Shown here one piece after another: positions 1 to 8,410 of a DNA stretch of 25,325 bases. A program made the position numbers and the translations under genes. Source of the stretch: a virus; IMG/VR virus record IMGVR_UViG_3300043466_000541, positions 1-25,325 of that record; one strand, written 5' to 3'. Numbering within the stretch: the stretch's first letter is position 1; every line of letters starts with the position of its first letter. The notes below the pieces were generated by a model that saw only the letters and a program-made list of their open reading frames with translations, had not been told where the DNA came from and did not search any database.

Positions 1-760
1 GTGGAGTTTTTAATCTTACATCTTGTTGTTGTATGCTAGGTCTTTGCACAGAGGTATTATCAGAAACCATTCTGTTATCTAACTTACCTAGAAAAACTGG
101 TTTTTTAATAACCCCACCTTTTTTAAACATAGTAGCTGTAGAGTTACCTGCAAACCCACCAGTCATTTCTTGTTGTTGACCTGCTAATTTAGCAGTATTA
201 ATAGAAGCAGTACTTTCTTGTTTTGTTTGTTCTTCTTTAGCTTTTCTAACTTGAGCTTCGGCATATGATTCCCCACCCCATAACCCAAAAGAAGCATTTC
301 TTTTCATAGCTTCATAATTACCTGTAGTAAAACCTTCTAGCAAACTTTTAGGTGTAGATAAAGGATTTAATGTATATAATGCTTCAGCAGTTTTACTTTT
401 AAAAGTACCATCTGAATTTTTAGCCATGCTTGTACTCATAGTATCAATAATACCTACTGCTTTAATAACTCCTGTTATAGGGTCTACAACAGGAACAGAA
501 TTAGCAGCGTCACCTAATGGGTTAGATGCTTCAGCACCATCACCAAAAGACTGCGCTTTAAAAATATCTAGTGCATTAGCCATTCCACCATTTTGACCAA
601 GTTTATTAGTTTTAATAGATTTTTGGTTACCAAAATTAATACCCTTAGAATCTAATAACTTAGGTGTATTAGTTTTAAAAGTTGGTGTATTAGTTAATCC
701 TAAGCCACCTAACTCAAACTTTTTAAGTTTGTTATTTCTTATTTCTGCTAAATATTTCAT
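1..760 (-). CDS. Internal virion (cargo)-type protein, N-terminal 253 residues; runs off the window
   Basis: Open frame with its start at 760 and no stop before the window edge, so the C-terminus is missing. The ATG lies one base after the muzzle stop, which suggests translational coupling. The visible part is Asn/Thr/Lys/Gly-rich, with an early Gly-rich segment (KKFELGGLGL, about residues 13-22), a Gln/Glu/Lys-rich stretch around residues 180-200 and a MFKKGGVIKKP motif beginning at residue 211. No enzyme domain is visible. Crassviruses carry large cargo or ejection proteins and virion RNA polymerase genes just downstream of the muzzle gene, and short KKGG-type motifs recur in internal proteins of Bacteroidota phages as I remember them. 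The cargo assignment is therefore inferred from position and composition, and a virion lysozyme-type protein is possible. The reading frame itself is secure. Confidence 0.6.
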   Translation of the reverse strand, partial: MKYLAEIRNNKLKKFELGGLGLTNTPTFKTNTPKLLDSKGINFGNQKSIKTNKLGQNGGMANALDIFKAQSFGDGAEASNPLGDAANSVPVVDPITGVIKAVGIIDTMSTSMAKNSDGTFKSKTAEALYTLNPLSTPKSLLEGFTTGNYEAMKRNASFGLWGGESYAEAQVRKAKEEQTKQESTASINTAKLAGQQQEMTGGFAGNSTATMFKKGGVIKKPVFLGKLDNRMVSDNTSVQRPSIQQQDVRLKTP

Positions 761-761
761 A

Positions 762-3700
762 TTATCTTTCAACTATTTGACCTTTACTAGAAACATCTTC
801 TATTCGGATTTCATTTTGCAATATACCATTTATTTTGTTATCATGCAAAAGTTTTACAGCTAAATATTTATCTATTAAAGGTCTTCTTTTTTCAAAAGGT
901 TTATTAGTATCAATAGGTGATAAATCTGTATTAACGTCATAATTTAATATAAAAGGTTCTGTTTCTGTAGATAAGTAATCTTCACGTAGTAAATCTCTTA
1001 AATGATTAAACATCCATGTATCTTTAATATTTCTAGTATTAGAGTTAAAATAATTATCAAAATTAAAATTAATTAAACCTACTTCTCCAGTAGTTTGATA
1101 ATCATTCCATATTAATATAGAAGTAAAAGTATTTTGTTGTTGATATACTTGCTTTTTAAATACTTTAGCTAACCAAGATAATGCTGTAAATATTTTAGAA
1201 TCTTTAGTATTAAAATTAAATATAGGTATTATATAAGAAATATATGGTTGCCCTAATTCAGGGTTTACAGAATCAATATCTTTTAATGTAGTGTTATAAT
1301 AAATTGCTTTATTATTTAAATTATTATTATTGTAAATAAAGTTATCTTTAAATGATAAAAGTAAATTTCTAGTATTAACTAAAAAATCTGGTAAATAATC
1401 ATGTTCAGAAAACCATTCTTGTGTTATAAAAGAATAAGAATAAGTCCAACTTTTATTAATAAAGAAAGCTTCATTATCAAACAACACTACTTCTTTTTTA
1501 ATTGAACTTGTAGCATAAATAAATCTACCATTTACATAACGTAAATTAGGATATATGTTTGAAGATTGTTCTAATAAAGAAATAGCTGTATTAGTTAGCT
1601 TATAAAACTTTTTAGCTATAATTAATCTATCACTAAACCAATCATAAGCTGCCGTAAAACCGAATAAACTAAGGGGATTGTCTTCTTGAAATTCTATACG
1701 TTCAAGAGAATAGTCTAAATTTTGCTTAAACCACGTTTGTAATCCTTTACTAATATTAGTAGCTTCTGAACCATTTAATAACCAAATAAAACCGTTTTCT
1801 CTATCTATTGTTAATAAACCATATTTAGTTAATACAGAAGAAAACATATTTTGAGTTCCTACTGTACCTTCTTCAGATGGTAATATTTCAATTGGCTCTC
1901 TTTCAAATATATTACCAACACCTACAAAAGCTGTAACTTCATCAGTATTTAATTGCTCATTACCTGTAGTATAATACGAAGCTTGTCTAGTTTGTATGTA
2001 TAAATTCCTATCAGCACCTTGTATATTAGTAAGCTTACCTTTGTTTTTATTTGCTTCATAATAATCGTTTGTTAACCATATAGACCAATTGTTACTTAAT
2101 GATTCTTTAGACAATGGACTACTTCTAAATATTCTAAAATCAAATTTAGAAAAATTTTCTTGATAAGGATTGTTTAATATTAAAGGAGTTAAATTATTTA
2201 TTTTTAAAATACTATCATCCCAAAAATTACATGTAACATTCCATCTATTATTTAAATCTCTTAATAAATTAGCACCATATCTAGGAAAATACCTTTGATT
2301 AACATCTGAATCAGTAATAGTTCTTAAATCTAAAGGTAATGTGGATTCACATAAAAAAGTATGAAAAGTTCTTATACCTTTAAATTCATCATAAGTACCA
2401 GTACCTACTGTTGATTGACTAGCACCCCAACCTAAAGTGTTAAAAGTATTATATGTAATATAAGTATCTCCAGAATATGTTTTACATGAATTATTTACAA
2501 AACCTATTATAGGATTTATTACTCCTGTAGAAACAGGTTTTTGGGCATAAAAATTAGAATACGGATTATAATTAATAATAGCTAATGTAGATAAATAATA
2601 TTGAATATTTTTATTATTTAAACTTTCATTACTAGTATCAAATCTAGCATTTGCAGTTAAAGTTGGTAATCCTCTATTTAATTTACAAATTAAAGTATCT
2701 TCTAAATATCTATTATCAAATTCTAACCCAGATTTATTAGCAATAATTTGACTATTTACATATAAATTAAAAGCAATTCCTCTATAAATTTCTGAATTAC
2801 CAACAGTATTAAAAACATTTGTTCTTGTAGTTTCAGTAAAATTCAAACCGTATGTTTGTATATTATTTATAGAACCAGAACCATTTTTATTTTCATAAAA
2901 TAAAATAGGTTTATTTTGAGTATATAATTCTTGTATTAAATAACCGTTATTAAAAGCAATTTTATTTTTAAGCAAATTAGAATCATAAAATCTAATTATA
3001 TCAGTAACACAAAAATTGCTTTGAGTATTATTAAATTGATATGCTGTACAATTAACTCCATTACTACCAAAAGATAAACCAGAAGTTCCTTGAGAATAAG
3101 CTGCATTTACAAACATTGATTGACCAATGATTGTATTGTTTTTGCCAGTTCTTTCACCATAAGAAATTACATAACCTTTTATTTTAGGTAGTAATTCTTT
3201 TGGAAATTTAATATCTGTAAACTCTAATCCTAAACAATCTAAAAAACTTCTACCATAATCTGGAATAGTAGAATATATGTTATTTTTCATCCATCTAATA
3301 GATGGCATTTTATGATGTCTTACATTTTTATTTTTTAATGAACCTATAACAGAAGTTTCACCATTTACATCTACATCATAAATATCAAAAGCATCTAAAT
3401 TAGGATATTTTTCATTATCATTTTCCCATTGACCGCATAACCCTTTAGATTCTCCTGTAGGATTATTTGTTGTAGGAGATACAGTACAAGTATCTTCTAC
3501 TTGAAATATTTTACCTATAACACCTTCTGGTTGAGCAATAGTAGATAATAATTTATTACCAGAATTAGGTTCTAATCCCGGTATATGAAAACCTCTTGTT
3601 ATAACACCACCATCTAATATTAAATGAATATTTAAAGAATATACTTCTCTATGTTGAAAAGATTTTTCTGTAAATCTATCTGTTTGATATTTAGGGCTGT

Positions 3701-4808
3701 CCTGTCCATTACTAAATGGACTTTTTAATTTACTAGTCCATTTTACTTTAATATTATTTGCGTATGGTTGGTAATCAAAATCAAATTGTTCACCACTCAT
3801 AGCATATAATCTTTTAGATACTGTTGTTAATTTACCTAATTTACTATAAACAGCTCTTGGTGTTAGTATTTCTGCAACAGTTAAAGCAGTAGTTTTTTCA
3901 TTACCTGTATATAAATAAGTTAATGTATTACCTATTATAGGAATATCCACAACTTCTTCTGCTATAAATTGATTGTTAATACATTTTATTACAGATAAAG
4001 TTAAATAATCAAATGTAGTATCTACATCTGTTATATAAAAAGTAATAGATTTAGAAGTTAATGTATTTGGAGCAGAACCTTGTGAAGCTGTAATATTACT
4101 AGTATCAAAATTATCAGCGTAAATTATAATAGGATTTTTAGTAATACCGTAATTTGTATCACTGCCGTCTTTTTTCTTATATTTAAAAACAGCAAAATAA
4201 CTTCCACTATATAAAGCTCCACCAGTATTATTGTATTGTATTGTACAATTAACATCTGATTTATTAGGAAACATTAAACAATCATTTATTTGAAATAAAT
4301 TAGGATTGTTTTTATAAAAAGTTAAATTAACTAATTTAGGAGAAGAGTTTTTATCAGTAAATGCTGTAATAAGTTCGTTTTTATAATTGTAATCAAATTC
4401 TCCTACAATAGGATAATTAGGATTAAATTCAAGTTCATTATTAATATCTCTAATATAAGATACATATTCACCTTCTTTAGTGATAATACCTATTTCAGCT
4501 ATCTTTACTTCTAAAGAAGCGTTATTAACATATGTTTTTTCAAAACCACATGACCAAATTAATAGCGCATTATTATCTATTTGTTTACAACCAATTGGTT
4601 TTAATATATAAATAATACCACTTAAATTAATTTCAATTAACCCATATTTTTGATTAGAAGCAGTATTTCTTTTTTGGTGAACTAAAAATCCATTTTCATT
4701 AACAACAGCATTTAATTGTTGAGAATAAACAACATTTTTATTATTTAAAACAAATCCTTCTGGTAATTCATCTGGGGTAATATTTCTATTTATTCCTTTT
4801 ATTTTCAT
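762..4808 (-). CDS. Muzzle / tail stabilization-type protein (1348 aa)
   Basis: Very long Asn/Tyr/Ser/Thr-rich protein, low in charge, with no transmembrane segment or signal peptide, as expected for a mainly beta-structured virion protein. It begins MKIKGINRNITPDELPEGF, the style of opening I associate with crassvirus muzzle proteins and with P22 gp10/T7 gp12-type tail-nozzle proteins. Its size (about 1350 residues) and position, directly after a ring-type protein (2-base gap) and directly before a cargo-type gene, both fit. The expected role is to form the distal tail tube that holds or channels ejected proteins and DNA. A conserved crassvirus tail protein is well supported by context; the specific name 'muzzle' rests on recalled family resemblance. 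No catalytic motif was seen. Confidence 0.7.
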   Translation of the reverse strand: MKIKGINRNITPDELPEGFVLNNKNVVYSQQLNAVVNENGFLVHQKRNTASNQKYGLIEINLSGIIYILKPIGCKQIDNNALLIWSCGFEKTYVNNASLEVKIAEIGIITKEGEYVSYIRDINNELEFNPNYPIVGEFDYNYKNELITAFTDKNSSPKLVNLTFYKNNPNLFQINDCLMFPNKSDVNCTIQYNNTGGALYSGSYFAVFKYKKKDGSDTNYGITKNPIIIYADNFDTSNITASQGSAPNTLTSKSITFYITDVDTTFDYLTLSVIKCINNQFIAEEVVDIPIIGNTLTYLYTGNEKTTALTVAEILTPRAVYSKLGKLTTVSKRLYAMSGEQFDFDYQPYANNIKVKWTSKLKSPFSNGQDSPKYQTDRFTEKSFQHREVYSLNIHLILDGGVITRGFHIPGLEPNSGNKLLSTIAQPEGVIGKIFQVEDTCTVSPTTNNPTGESKGLCGQWENDNEKYPNLDAFDIYDVDVNGETSVIGSLKNKNVRHHKMPSIRWMKNNIYSTIPDYGRSFLDCLGLEFTDIKFPKELLPKIKGYVISYGERTGKNNTIIGQSMFVNAAYSQGTSGLSFGSNGVNCTAYQFNNTQSNFCVTDIIRFYDSNLLKNKIAFNNGYLIQELYTQNKPILFYENKNGSGSINNIQTYGLNFTETTRTNVFNTVGNSEIYRGIAFNLYVNSQIIANKSGLEFDNRYLEDTLICKLNRGLPTLTANARFDTSNESLNNKNIQYYLSTLAIINYNPYSNFYAQKPVSTGVINPIIGFVNNSCKTYSGDTYITYNTFNTLGWGASQSTVGTGTYDEFKGIRTFHTFLCESTLPLDLRTITDSDVNQRYFPRYGANLLRDLNNRWNVTCNFWDDSILKINNLTPLILNNPYQENFSKFDFRIFRSSPLSKESLSNNWSIWLTNDYYEANKNKGKLTNIQGADRNLYIQTRQASYYTTGNEQLNTDEVTAFVGVGNIFEREPIEILPSEEGTVGTQNMFSSVLTKYGLLTIDRENGFIWLLNGSEATNISKGLQTWFKQNLDYSLERIEFQEDNPLSLFGFTAAYDWFSDRLIIAKKFYKLTNTAISLLEQSSNIYPNLRYVNGRFIYATSSIKKEVVLFDNEAFFINKSWTYSYSFITQEWFSEHDYLPDFLVNTRNLLLSFKDNFIYNNNNLNNKAIYYNTTLKDIDSVNPELGQPYISYIIPIFNFNTKDSKIFTALSWLAKVFKKQVYQQQNTFTSILIWNDYQTTGEVGLINFNFDNYFNSNTRNIKDTWMFNHLRDLLREDYLSTETEPFILNYDVNTDLSPIDTNKPFEKRRPLIDKYLAVKLLHDNKINGILQNEIRIEDVSSKGQIVER

Positions 4809-4810
4809 AA

Positions 4811-5728
4811 TTAATACATTTGACCAAATACTTGTTCAGTTCTATTAAATAATTGTAATGGTAAATTTCTTCTAGTTCTAAATTGTTCCCACATTCTAGT
4901 AAATCTTTCAGCATCTTGTAAAGATGGTATACGAACATTATTAGCTGCTTTAGCTTTCCATCCAGATTCTCCTAATTGAGTATTTCCCCAAAACATTGCA
5001 TAAGCTGTTTTCCAATCAAATATAGGATGCTTGTAACCTTTTTGTATAAGCATTAAAATTATATACCATTCAATTGCTTGAATATAGTATTCATTATCAA
5101 TTATAAAAGGATAACCTTCTTCATCTATAGGAAAGCTTGTGTAAACAATATCTATATAACCTCTTTCAAAAGATGTTTGAATTAAATCTAATTTACTGTT
5201 CCAAAATTCTCCATTAGTAGCATTAAGAGTTCCTCTACCAACTTGATATATATTTAAAGTAGAACTATAAACTTCTAAAGCATTTATTCTACCAGATATG
5301 TATTCTATTTTTTCAGCTATTTCATCAGTTGGTGTCATAGCATACATATCTACTAATTCTTTTTGTTGTTTTAACAATCCATTAATTTCTAAAATAGTTT
5401 CTTGTTCTAATATTTTAAGATTGTCAGGATTTTTATCTAGTTTTTTTTCATAACCAATTCCAGAAATATCGCTACCTAAAGGTAATAATTGATTTTTATA
5501 CATTATAGCAATAATACCTTCTGTACCTAAAGGATAACAAGTATGATAATTATCTACATAAACATTAGTACAAATATTAGTTGTAAAACCAGCATGTTTA
5601 CCAATAAATCGCATTGCTTGACCAACCCAATCAATCATATTAGCTTCTTCATTACTATGAAGAATATTATGGTTAGCTAACAATCTTTGAAAAGAGTATT
5701 TACAAGATATAGTTTTTGTTTCGCTCAT
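4811..5728 (-). CDS. Head-tail ring / tail adaptor-type structural protein (305 aa)
   Basis: Soluble protein with motifs I recognise from crassvirus ring or tail-tube proteins: an N-terminal IDWVGQAMRFIGKHAGF helix (about residues 32-48), and a central beta-rich part ending TSFERGYIDIVYTSFPIDEE (about 186-205) followed by GYPFIIDNEYYIQAIEWYI. The 'expected DxxGYPxIxD then helix' pattern is typical of adaptor or gatekeeper proteins that stack below the portal. A helical insert around residues 100-150 (Leu/Glu/Lys-rich) may be a coiled coil. It lies two bases upstream of the muzzle gene and its 5' end overlaps the preceding gene by 29 bases, so it belongs to one translationally coupled tail operon. 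The precise ring position in the tail is not determined from sequence. Confidence 0.62.
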   Translation of the reverse strand: MSETKTISCKYSFQRLLANHNILHSNEEANMIDWVGQAMRFIGKHAGFTTNICTNVYVDNYHTCYPLGTEGIIAIMYKNQLLPLGSDISGIGYEKKLDKNPDNLKILEQETILEINGLLKQQKELVDMYAMTPTDEIAEKIEYISGRINALEVYSSTLNIYQVGRGTLNATNGEFWNSKLDLIQTSFERGYIDIVYTSFPIDEEGYPFIIDNEYYIQAIEWYIILMLIQKGYKHPIFDWKTAYAMFWGNTQLGESGWKAKAANNVRIPSLQDAERFTRMWEQFRTRRNLPLQLFNRTEQVFGQMY

Positions 5729-6266
5729 ATAAAGGTACAGTTAATTTATTAATTTTATTTGTATTAACGTAGTTAGTAAGTCTACCAAATGCTTCACTAG
5801 ATACATCAAATTTCCAAAAAATAGAATTTGGTACTAGTTTTTTATATTTAGTTTCACTTATTTTTTCGTAAGTATATATTTTTTGTATTGTTAAATAAAA
5901 GTCATCTATAAAAAACACCATCCATTTTTTACCATCGTCAAAAATAGGATTTCCATTAGGAGATGTACCAATTTTAGAAGCTGGTTTTTCTCCACGCTCA
6001 ATAATCTGTTTTTTTAATTTATTACTTTCTCCCCAGTTAGGAACTAATTTATCAAAATTTCTTTCTTTTCTAACTAGTTTAATATAAACAGCATTACCCA
6101 CTCGTAGTGGGTAATTATTTAATATTATTTCATCTAACATTAAATCATTTAAATCGTTTAATATTTTACCTAGTTTAAATAATTTAGTTGTAGTAACTTT
6201 TTGATTATTACTAATTAAATAATTTTTTATAAAATCAGGTGTGTTAAAATTAATTGTTTTCGGCAT
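5700..6266 (-). CDS. Conserved tail-module protein of unknown function (188 aa)
   Basis: Basic soluble protein, with no membrane segment, between two ring-type genes that it overlaps at both ends (17 bases upstream, 29 downstream). An N-terminal helical part (residues 1-55, rich in Asn/Leu/Ile) is followed by VPNWGESNKLKKQIIERGEK (about residues 76-95) and a region GKKWMVFFIDDFYLTIQKIY (about 112-131). The WGESNKLKK and KWMVFFxDDFY patterns recall a conserved crassvirus protein found at this place in the tail gene block, but I know of no biochemical role. Plausible roles are tail completion or a small collar component. The overlap arrangement makes the gene itself secure. Confidence 0.55.
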   Translation of the reverse strand: MPKTINFNTPDFIKNYLISNNQKVTTTKLFKLGKILNDLNDLMLDEIILNNYPLRVGNAVYIKLVRKERNFDKLVPNWGESNKLKKQIIERGEKPASKIGTSPNGNPIFDDGKKWMVFFIDDFYLTIQKIYTYEKISETKYKKLVPNSIFWKFDVSSEAFGRLTNYVNTNKINKLTVPLYERNKNYIL

Positions 6267-6888
6267 CTACAGAAATTTGAGTATTAAGTAAAGTATTTAA
6301 TTTAGGTATTACCATTTTAGTAATAGTATCTTCCCAATGACCTTCAATAAAAATGTCTTCTTCTAAATCCCAACATGGTTTATTATCACAATCTAATATT
6401 GCACTTAATTCAGTGGGGTCAGCAGGTATATAACGTAATTTAATTTTTTCTAAACTAGGTTTATTAATAATAACAATACGTCTATTTATCCAAGTGTAGT
6501 AAATTTCTTTATTACTAAATTTTCTATGTTTAACATATTGAATTTCAGACGGTTTAATATAATTAAATGGTTTTATACCAGTTAATTCCCCAATAAATAA
6601 AAAATTAACTTCATCTTTAACTTCAATAGGAACAGGTATTTGATTAACAGTTGTTGGTAAATTACAACTTAAATCAATACCACAACATTCACTACTAGAT
6701 TTTAATTCTAATGGTTGGCAAAAACTAGCTGTTGAATTACTTGGAAACAACCCAGTTTTTTCATACTGCTGTCTTACTAAAGCTTGTCTAGCTGTAATAA
6801 TAAACCCTTTAATTATTAATTTTGTTGGATAGTCAAAAGGTTTTTTAGCTAAAGCAGCTAATGTGTCTACATATTTATTTAAATACAT
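6250..6888 (-). CDS. Ring / head-tail connector-type protein, Cys-rich (212 aa)
   Basis: Helical N-terminus (MYLNKYVDTLAALAKKPFDY, then a helix with ARQALVRQQYEK) followed by a beta-rich part with IYYTWINRRIVIINKPSLEK (about residues 129-148) and LRYIPADPTELSAIL. The 'hydrophobic strands, then YIPADPTE, then CDxxPCWDxEED, then a C-terminal helix' layout is one I associate with crassvirus ring proteins and T7 gp11-like adaptors. It has at least seven cysteines, including SECCGIDLSC (about 66-75) and LDCDNKPCW (about 165-173), which could bind metal or form disulfides. The start at 6888 overlaps the preceding 44-codon gene by 10 bases. Connector identity is inferred from motif layout and neighbours. 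Confidence 0.6.
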   Translation of the reverse strand: MYLNKYVDTLAALAKKPFDYPTKLIIKGFIITARQALVRQQYEKTGLFPSNSTASFCQPLELKSSSECCGIDLSCNLPTTVNQIPVPIEVKDEVNFLFIGELTGIKPFNYIKPSEIQYVKHRKFSNKEIYYTWINRRIVIINKPSLEKIKLRYIPADPTELSAILDCDNKPCWDLEEDIFIEGHWEDTITKMVIPKLNTLLNTQISVDAENN

Positions 6889-7013
6889 TTTATACTGTTA
6901 TTACTTGCATTTGTATTAATAGTGTCTATTAAACTTTCAAGTAAATTTATAGATTCTATTTTAAATTTTGAAACTTTACTTACTATTTGTTTTAATTTTT
7001 TTAATAGTGCCAT
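6879..7013 (-). CDS. Small basic protein of unknown function (44 aa)
   Basis: Short frame reading MALLKKLKQIVSKVSKFKIE and ending NNSIKCI before TAA. It fills an otherwise empty 129-base gap. Its ATG is 4 bases after the preceding stop (7018) and its 3' end overlaps the next ATG (6888) by 10 bases, exactly the packing of the other genes here, which is the main evidence that it is real. The N-terminal 20 residues could form an amphipathic, Lys-rich helix, followed by a Leu/Ile-rich segment. There is no signal peptide or full transmembrane segment. Lying between the lysis cassette and the ring genes, it could belong to either. No family was recognised. Confidence 0.55.
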   Translation of the reverse strand: MALLKKLKQIVSKVSKFKIESINLLESLIDTINTNASNNSIKCI

Positions 7014-7017
7014 AGTT

Positions 7018-7437
7018 TTATTTTGTAATTAATGCTATTAATATAATGGTTTCAATAGTAGCTACAGTACTAACAGTTATTATTAAACTTGTTAAAAAAT
7101 TTATTTTGTTATTCTTTTTTTCAACAGTTTTTTCTAAACTATTTTTTTTGTCTGTTAATACTTTATTAGTATTTTCTTGTTCTTTTATAATAAGTTTTTG
7201 GTTTATTGTTAAAGTATCTAACATTTTTATCTTTGCAGCAAATAAAACAGATAAAGAATCCTTTTGTTTTATTTCTTGTTCCATTTGATTATTTTTATTA
7301 TATACTAAATTCCAAATCTTTTTGTCATTATTTGATATATTGTTGGTATTTAAAGTAGGCTGACCAAAGGTTACTTCTATATAAACTGTCAGTAGCATTA
7401 CTATCCAAACTACCAATATTTTTACTTTTTTGTTCAT
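7018..7437 (-). CDS. Spanin-like protein: N-terminal signal/anchor, coiled coil, C-terminal membrane segment (139 aa)
   Basis: An N-terminal hydrophobic stretch (about residues 6-24, VKILVVWIVMLLTVYIE) ends in a possible signal-peptidase site near TFGQP. A long Lys/Glu/Asn-rich coiled-coil region follows (about 40-110), then a strongly hydrophobic C-terminal segment (about 113-137). The first 110 bases overlap the preceding 116-residue gene in another frame, like Rz/Rz1 spanin pairs. There is no lipobox cysteine, so it is not a standard o-spanin, and the C-terminal membrane segment recalls u-spanins, which however carry a lipobox. Position right after the putative endolysin supports a role in the last step of lysis. 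This function is inferred from topology and context; homology was not recognised. Confidence 0.6.
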   Translation of the reverse strand: MNKKVKILVVWIVMLLTVYIEVTFGQPTLNTNNISNNDKKIWNLVYNKNNQMEQEIKQKDSLSVLFAAKIKMLDTLTINQKLIIKEQENTNKVLTDKKNSLEKTVEKKNNKINFLTSLIITVSTVATIETIILIALITK

Positions 7438-7678
7438 AAATAAAAGTGTTATTTATAATTGTTTTTTGGTTTTTGACTATTTCATTAGTTAATGAATCTA
7501 TTTTAAGTTCTGTTTTTTTAACAGTTTCTTCTGCTTGTAACTGTATAGTAGATTTTAAAATATTTTTTTCTACCTCTAGTAATTTATTTTTATGGTAAAA
7601 ATAACCTAGTATACAAACAAAAAAAGTTGTTGTTATTAACAACAACCCTAATAAATAAATTATTCTATTGTTAACCAT
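7328..7678 (-). CDS. Inner-membrane spanin-like protein (Rz-type topology, 116 aa)
   Basis: A single N-terminal transmembrane segment (about residues 6-26, IIYLLGLLLITTTFFVCILG) is followed by a charged coiled-coil region (about 30-75, with heptad-like Leu/Ile spacing) and an Asn/Ser/Tyr-rich tail. This is the topology of i-spanins (Rz), which link inner and outer membranes and complete lysis in Gram-negative hosts. It overlaps the putative endolysin upstream by 19 bases and contains the start of the next membrane gene in a shifted frame within its last 110 bases. Length (116) is close to typical Rz proteins. Sequence similarity is not demonstrable by eye, so the call rests on topology and neighbours. 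Confidence 0.58.
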   Translation of the reverse strand: MVNNRIIYLLGLLLITTTFFVCILGYFYHKNKLLEVEKNILKSTIQLQAEETVKKTELKIDSLTNEIVKNQKTIINNTFIYEQKSKNIGSLDSNATDSLYRSNLWSAYFKYQQYIK

Positions 7679-8097
7679 ACTTTTTCTTTCTTTAAAGCTA
7701 GTTCAATATCTTTTTCTAATTTAGTTGCTGCTTTAGCACTATCACCAGCAAATCCATCAGAAGAATCTTCATAAGCTACACCAATACAACCTTCTACGTT
7801 TTTAGCTGTATTTGCAACATGAATACGAACACCTTCAAAACCTTTTACATTTACGATATAAGTCATAAATCTTTTAAATCTATTACTATAAGTCATAGTA
7901 ATTTCATACCTACCTTTAGGTATAGCTGTTTTTCCATGTACTTTAATTTTAGCAATTTCATTAAGTTGCATTGTTTGGTCTAACCCTCTATCAAAATCTT
8001 CAATAGAAAATGCAAAAAATTTACCGTTAACAAACCATTTACCGCCACAATAAAGTTTTTTTTCATTATTCCAAATACGTTTTACATTTAATTCCAT
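7660..8097 (-). CDS. DUF5675 family protein, putative endolysin (145 aa)
   Basis: Carries the motifs I associate with the DUF5675 family: HGKTAIPKGRYEITMTYS (residues 54-71), GFEGVRIHVANTAKNVEGC (86-104) with a His and a Cys (H93, C104), and CIGVAYEDSSDG after it. The His...GC arrangement resembles an L,D-transpeptidase-like active site, and genes of this family often sit in phage lysis regions of Bacteroidota phages. The family length is about 130-150 residues, so the gene looks complete. There is no signal peptide, so release would need a holin, consistent with the small membrane proteins encoded just upstream. Peptidoglycan cleavage is an inference; the catalytic mechanism of the family is, to my knowledge, not established. 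Confidence 0.72.
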   Translation of the reverse strand: MELNVKRIWNNEKKLYCGGKWFVNGKFFAFSIEDFDRGLDQTMQLNEIAKIKVHGKTAIPKGRYEITMTYSNRFKRFMTYIVNVKGFEGVRIHVANTAKNVEGCIGVAYEDSSDGFAGDSAKAATKLEKDIELALKKEKVWLTIE

Positions 8098-8101
8098 ATT
8101 A

Positions 8102-8410
8102 TTATTCTTTAATTTCTTTATAATTTAAATCGTTATTACCAATTTCTGTTGTAGTTGTTTTAGTAGTATTTTCTATTGTAGACCTTCCAAATAAATAAGT
8201 TAAAACAATAGGCATCTGAACACCTACAAATAATAAAATATTATTAATAGAATTTTTATCAATCCATTTAATAAAGTAAGTTATACCAGAAATAACAGTT
8301 AAAAATATTAAAGATGCAGCATACCAAAAACAAATAAATAATCCTACTGAAGATTTACCGTTTTTGTTTGAAGTAGCTTCTTTCCAATTAAATTTTGAAA
8401 AATCAAACAT
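8102..8410 (-). CDS. Holin-like small membrane protein, two transmembrane segments (102 aa)
   Basis: Two predicted membrane helices (about residues 22-46 and 56-74) are separated by a short charged turn (KWIDKNSINN). The N-terminus is charged and soluble, and the C-terminal 25 residues are polar and Thr/Asn/Glu-rich. Size and topology fit a class II-type phage holin. Its ATG overlaps the stop of the upstream gene as TAATG (8410), and its stop is 4 bases before the DUF5675 gene, giving a compact order: coiled-coil membrane protein, holin-like protein, endolysin, spanin-like pair. The holin role is inferred from topology and position only; it could be another membrane accessory protein. Confidence 0.6.
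   Translation of the reverse strand: MFDFSKFNWKEATSNKNGKSSVGLFICFWYAASLIFLTVISGITYFIKWIDKNSINNILLFVGVQMPIVLTYLFGRSTIENTTKTTTTEIGNNDLNYKEIKE

Noticed and set aside
7046-7288. Plus-strand frame of 80 codons encoding a hydrophobic peptide
   Set aside because: It lies entirely antisense to the spanin-like genes; the Phe/Leu/Ser-rich product is the mirror of Lys/Glu/Asn codons. No plus-strand genes occur elsewhere in the window.
7018-7437. Classic Rz1 o-spanin
   Set aside because: There is no lipobox cysteine after the N-terminal hydrophobic segment, and a C-terminal membrane helix is present.
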